Shown here: in pieces, positions 60,872 through 64,000 of the stretch
Numbering within the stretch: the first letter of the stretch is position 1
Layout of the letters: each line of letters begins with the position of its first letter
Assembly (NCBI RefSeq): GCF_932526225.1
Contig: NC_064035.1
Coordinates: 19,209,969 to 19,273,968 of the forward strand
Direction of reading: 5' to 3'
DNA from: Nematostella vectensis
Lineage: Eukaryota; Cnidaria; Anthozoa; Actiniaria; Edwardsiidae
Length of the DNA stretch: 64,000 nucleotides
The notes under the pieces: model-generated
What the model saw: the letters and a program-made list of their open reading frames with translations, nothing else
Told to the model about the DNA's origin: nothing
Database searches by the model: none
Translations under genes and position numbers: made by a program

Positions 60872-63800
60872 CTATCTCGGCGCCATGGAATGCACGTGAT
60901 CCATGCTCATATACGGCCCGCTGGGGCTGGAGCAGTAGTATGGAGGGGGCTGGGGAGGGGGCATGAATGCTCCTGCATTTGAAGACGTCATGGACGTGCT
61001 CATCATGGAGTGTGGTGAATAAGTTGAGGGGCGGACGGGCTCGTGAGCAGGGCTCCAGATGTTCCCGCTGCAGCTTGCGTACCGACAGGGCGAGGGAGGG
61101 AGGACGGGCGGCAGTGATGAGCCCTCCTTTGAGGTTGAGGGGCTCTTTGGTTTCGACTTGGGTTTGCTTTCTCCCTTTGCTTGTTGTCTAGCTTTAGCGC
61201 GCCTGTTTTTGAACCAGACCTGTAACGAAAATCACGTGACCAATCAAATATCAACGTCATGTATCTTTATCGTGAGCCTACCCAATATAGCCGCATAGCT
61301 ATGCAAGGAATAAGTATGATTGGCACATGTCAGTCATGTCTACCAAGATTGTAAATTCAAATAATCGTCTAAGATAATCAATAAATTCTGCCTCTGATTC
61401 TGGATAGTTTTAGCCTTTTTATATTCTTTTTCTGCTTATAATGTTCTTTGGGAGATTCTACTGGTAAGTAGAATGGAATAAGTAATGGGATATTGAGGAA
61501 AATCAAGGCTAAAAATTTATATAAAAGGGTTCTTTTAAAAAAGTAATGAAGGCGACTATTTTCCTTGTCTAAGTTTATTTTTAAATCACTATAGTACTGG
61601 TTTTAAGAACATAGTCCCATTCGTCCATATGCAACTTTTAAGTTCGATTAGTTTGGCAAGGCTTCGTTGGATTTCGATCAGCTTATCACTCAAGGTCTTG
61701 ACACCTGTCAATCAATCTCTCAGCGTGTCATTATTAGGAGATTTTGTGAAGTGAGAAGGACTGCCTACTTTCATCAAGTTGTGTGGAATCAGGCATTTTT
61801 ATCGCTGCTATCTCAAATATGTAGCGACACGCAATACATAGGCAGCAGCACAGCTATTATCATTAAACGCCAATATGCAATTATCACACTAAGGTCCCTA
61901 GTGAGTTGGTTGTGAGTGTAAACTATGGTTGTTTTTCTCTTGTTTTGTCTATTTAACCGACATTTAAAGGAGTGATCTGATGTAAAAGAAAGACGAAGGC
62001 ATCATAGACCGGAAGTATCTCCTGACAGATGGCTCATCGCATTTATAAGGTTCTCAACCAATGGGTCAACCTAACGGAAGTTCAAGACTCCTCGGTATTG
62101 CAGCAGTTAATAATCACATCCAAAGGCAAATCAATAAATATACTACTCAAATGATCTAGTCTAGTCTAGATGAAGGGGCCAGGAAAAAGATAACTGTTGT
62201 CCTACAACACAATCTAGCAACATAAAACACACGCAATACCCTATGAAGGTGACCATTTTTTGTAAAGAAATATATATATACTTGTTTAAACTTTTGCTTG
62301 AACAATAATGTCCCGAGACATTAGACGGATGACCAAAAAATGGTAAAACTAATTTTGTATTTCCAAAAAGACACAGTTTTAGAGTTTGTTGTTTTTTCGA
62401 GAAGAATATAGAAAATGAGCTAATATATTTTGATCTAAGGGGTGATTTGGTTGGGAAAATAGCTGATAAAAACGAATGCCATCGCATCGGGTAGATCACG
62501 AGCTTTCTGCCAGAGTTTGAAATCCCTGGAATTGTATGGTTTGATTTTTATACAAAGTACTGTCCACTGAGCCATCTCAAGAAAGTTTGTGCTTCTTAGG
62601 TGCGCCAGAGAGTAGTGGCGATACCTTCTCGTCCTACTTATAGCACCCCTACACTCAAATCTCTATAAAGGCAAAGCTTATAAGAAATTCCCAAAATGCT
62701 TTCTTTGTCATATACCTCCATTCAAAAGACACTTTATTCAGGAAAGTGCAAATTTGGCTCAGAAAACTCTGCTATTCTTTTTTCTTGAAATTTTACTAAA
62801 CAAATCACCCATTTAAGGGACATATTCTCTGGTCTGGCAAGAGCTCCATTAACTGAGGTCCCATCGTTAACCCTTGTTTAAAAGTATAGCTTTATGTCTT
62901 ATGTTAACACTAGTTTAAATACTTTTGTCAAAAAAGTCAGCGTTTAATACGCACGCATACTTTCATTCTTGTTCGAACTTGATAAAAGACTGCACTGACC
63001 CTTCTCCCCTGCAGAAATTCTTTAAGCTTCGAGGGCTACACCGATTAATATTTTATTTTTGGTCTATGTCCACCTCTTTCCTATAATACTAAGTTGGAAT
63101 GGTTTGTTATTGTTTGTGAAAGTATTTTTTCTATAATATGTCAGCTCTTCGAAAAGTTAAAAAGACTCTTCCCAAAGGGAGTTTTTATCCACACAAACAA
63201 GCCACTTGAACACCTTCTAGCTGCCTTATTGCTATTGTTATGTTCATATTTTTTCTAATAACTTCAGCACCTGCTCAAATGGTTGGAAATTAGTCTTGTC
63301 CCAGTAGGAGATTGCATAGTCCATTGTACAAATTGCTTGCTACCCGCCTCCCTATACGTTTATTCACGTGTGCTTTGTTATTTTAAAGAATCGGTATATG
63401 TTTGTTCGGAAGCTTATTGGGAGCCCGTTATATATTATTTTTCTTATGCTCGCAATATCGGAAAGATAAGAACAAGAGAATTCGATTAAAAGAAGATAAT
63501 TGTTTCAATAAATTTTTGTTTTGCTTATAAATGATTGAATTGGAAACTCAGCAGGAGAAAGAGAGTTCGTTTTTACTTATGTTTGAGATTTTTAGATCTT
63601 GTCTTTTACTTTTTGTTCGAGACGTTTAGATCTTATTCTTCACTTTTTGTTTAAGATTTTTAGATATTATTCTTCGCTTTGCTGGGAATGGGCAATAAGA
63701 TAGCCATCTAGACCGTCCAAGAACAGTGCTCCTGAATTGGGTGCAAAAAGTATCTCGCACATTAAGTGGCTACCACACGCTCCCCACGAATCCCGCCTTC

Positions 63801-64000
63801 TCTGCATGACTCCACAATAAATACTTGTTTTCGTGACAGCTGTAGTTCTCTCTTTTATTATTGTAGTTGATGTATGTGTTACAATGCAGGCATATAATCA
63901 AATGCTCCAAAGTTGAGTTAACTGTTCAAATCTTGCCCAAGTGGCAATAATAAACAAAAGCTCCACATATCCACATACCTGCACCCTTGACTCTGGAAGG
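60872..64000 (-). CDS. otx: Second Otx-class homeodomain gene, partial (continues past the right edge)
   Basis: Visible minus-strand exons: 63979-64000 (end of homeobox exon, encoding LPESRVQ before GTATGT) and 60872-61219 (last exon, 115 residues to TAG). They join in phase 0 at the same homeodomain 46/47 position as the left otx gene. The last exon starts [13 protein letters not shown], so position 50 is Lys and the end is closer to classical Otx (KCRQQ) than the left paralogue. The tail contains IWSPA, matching the WSP motif typical of Otx proteins, and is rich in Ser, Pro and Met. The 2.76-kb intron has no recognised feature. Two (or more) otx genes in tandem fit the published cluster of three otx genes in Nematostella. 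The N-terminus and most of the homeodomain are outside the window. Confidence 0.92.

Noticed and set aside
61003-61298. Frames of 74-85 codons overlapping the last exon of the right otx gene
   Set aside because: Shadows of the true minus-strand otx frame, which continues from the homeodomain to its stop at 60872.

Overview
This is a eukaryotic (animal) genomic window. Genes are split by GT-AG introns, intergenic DNA is AT-rich, and gene content is metazoan: a Frizzled Wnt receptor, a SAY/PHD chromatin-remodelling subunit (PHF10/SAYP family), a rhodopsin-type GPCR remnant and two tandem Otx-class homeobox genes. Clustered tandem otx genes, short intergenic distances and an intronless Frizzled point to a cnidarian, most likely the sea anemone Nematostella vectensis. 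That assignment is inference from gene content; no search was run.

Layout. Positions 1-3311 are non-coding and contain CCAAT boxes just upstream of a single-exon Frizzled gene (3312-4940, +; FZD1/2/7 type). Positions 4941-8595 are its 3' flank plus the promoter of the next gene. A PHF10/SAYP-like gene runs on the + strand from 8596 to 34185. I could reconstruct 17 in-frame coding exons (667 codons plus stop) and one possible 36-nt microexon. Its introns hold about 13 kb of tandem repeats: 28-bp, 55/56-bp, 65-bp, 21-bp and a 9.3-kb 26-bp array with higher-order structure, plus tandem pseudo-copies of one exon start, a 256-bp inverted-repeat element and a possible 750-bp TIR element. The last intron also contains an antisense, intronless class A GPCR broken by a frameshift (31445-32387). 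Positions 34186-36309 separate the convergent PHF10 and otx genes. A complete otx gene lies on the minus strand (36310-43280, four coding exons). About 17.6 kb of mostly featureless DNA (43281-60871) follows. A second otx gene (60872 onward, minus) runs off the right edge inside its homeobox.

Function. Frizzled receives Wnt signals at the membrane. PHF10/SAYP proteins belong to PBAF-type SWI/SNF complexes and read histone tails through PHD fingers. Otx proteins are K50 homeodomain transcription factors. They are neighbours, not an operon. The strongest unusual signals are repeated tandem expansion of DNA at or beside splice junctions of the PHF10 gene, its MLL-like third PHD finger, and the divergence between the two otx paralogues. 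I found no clearly new multi-gene system.
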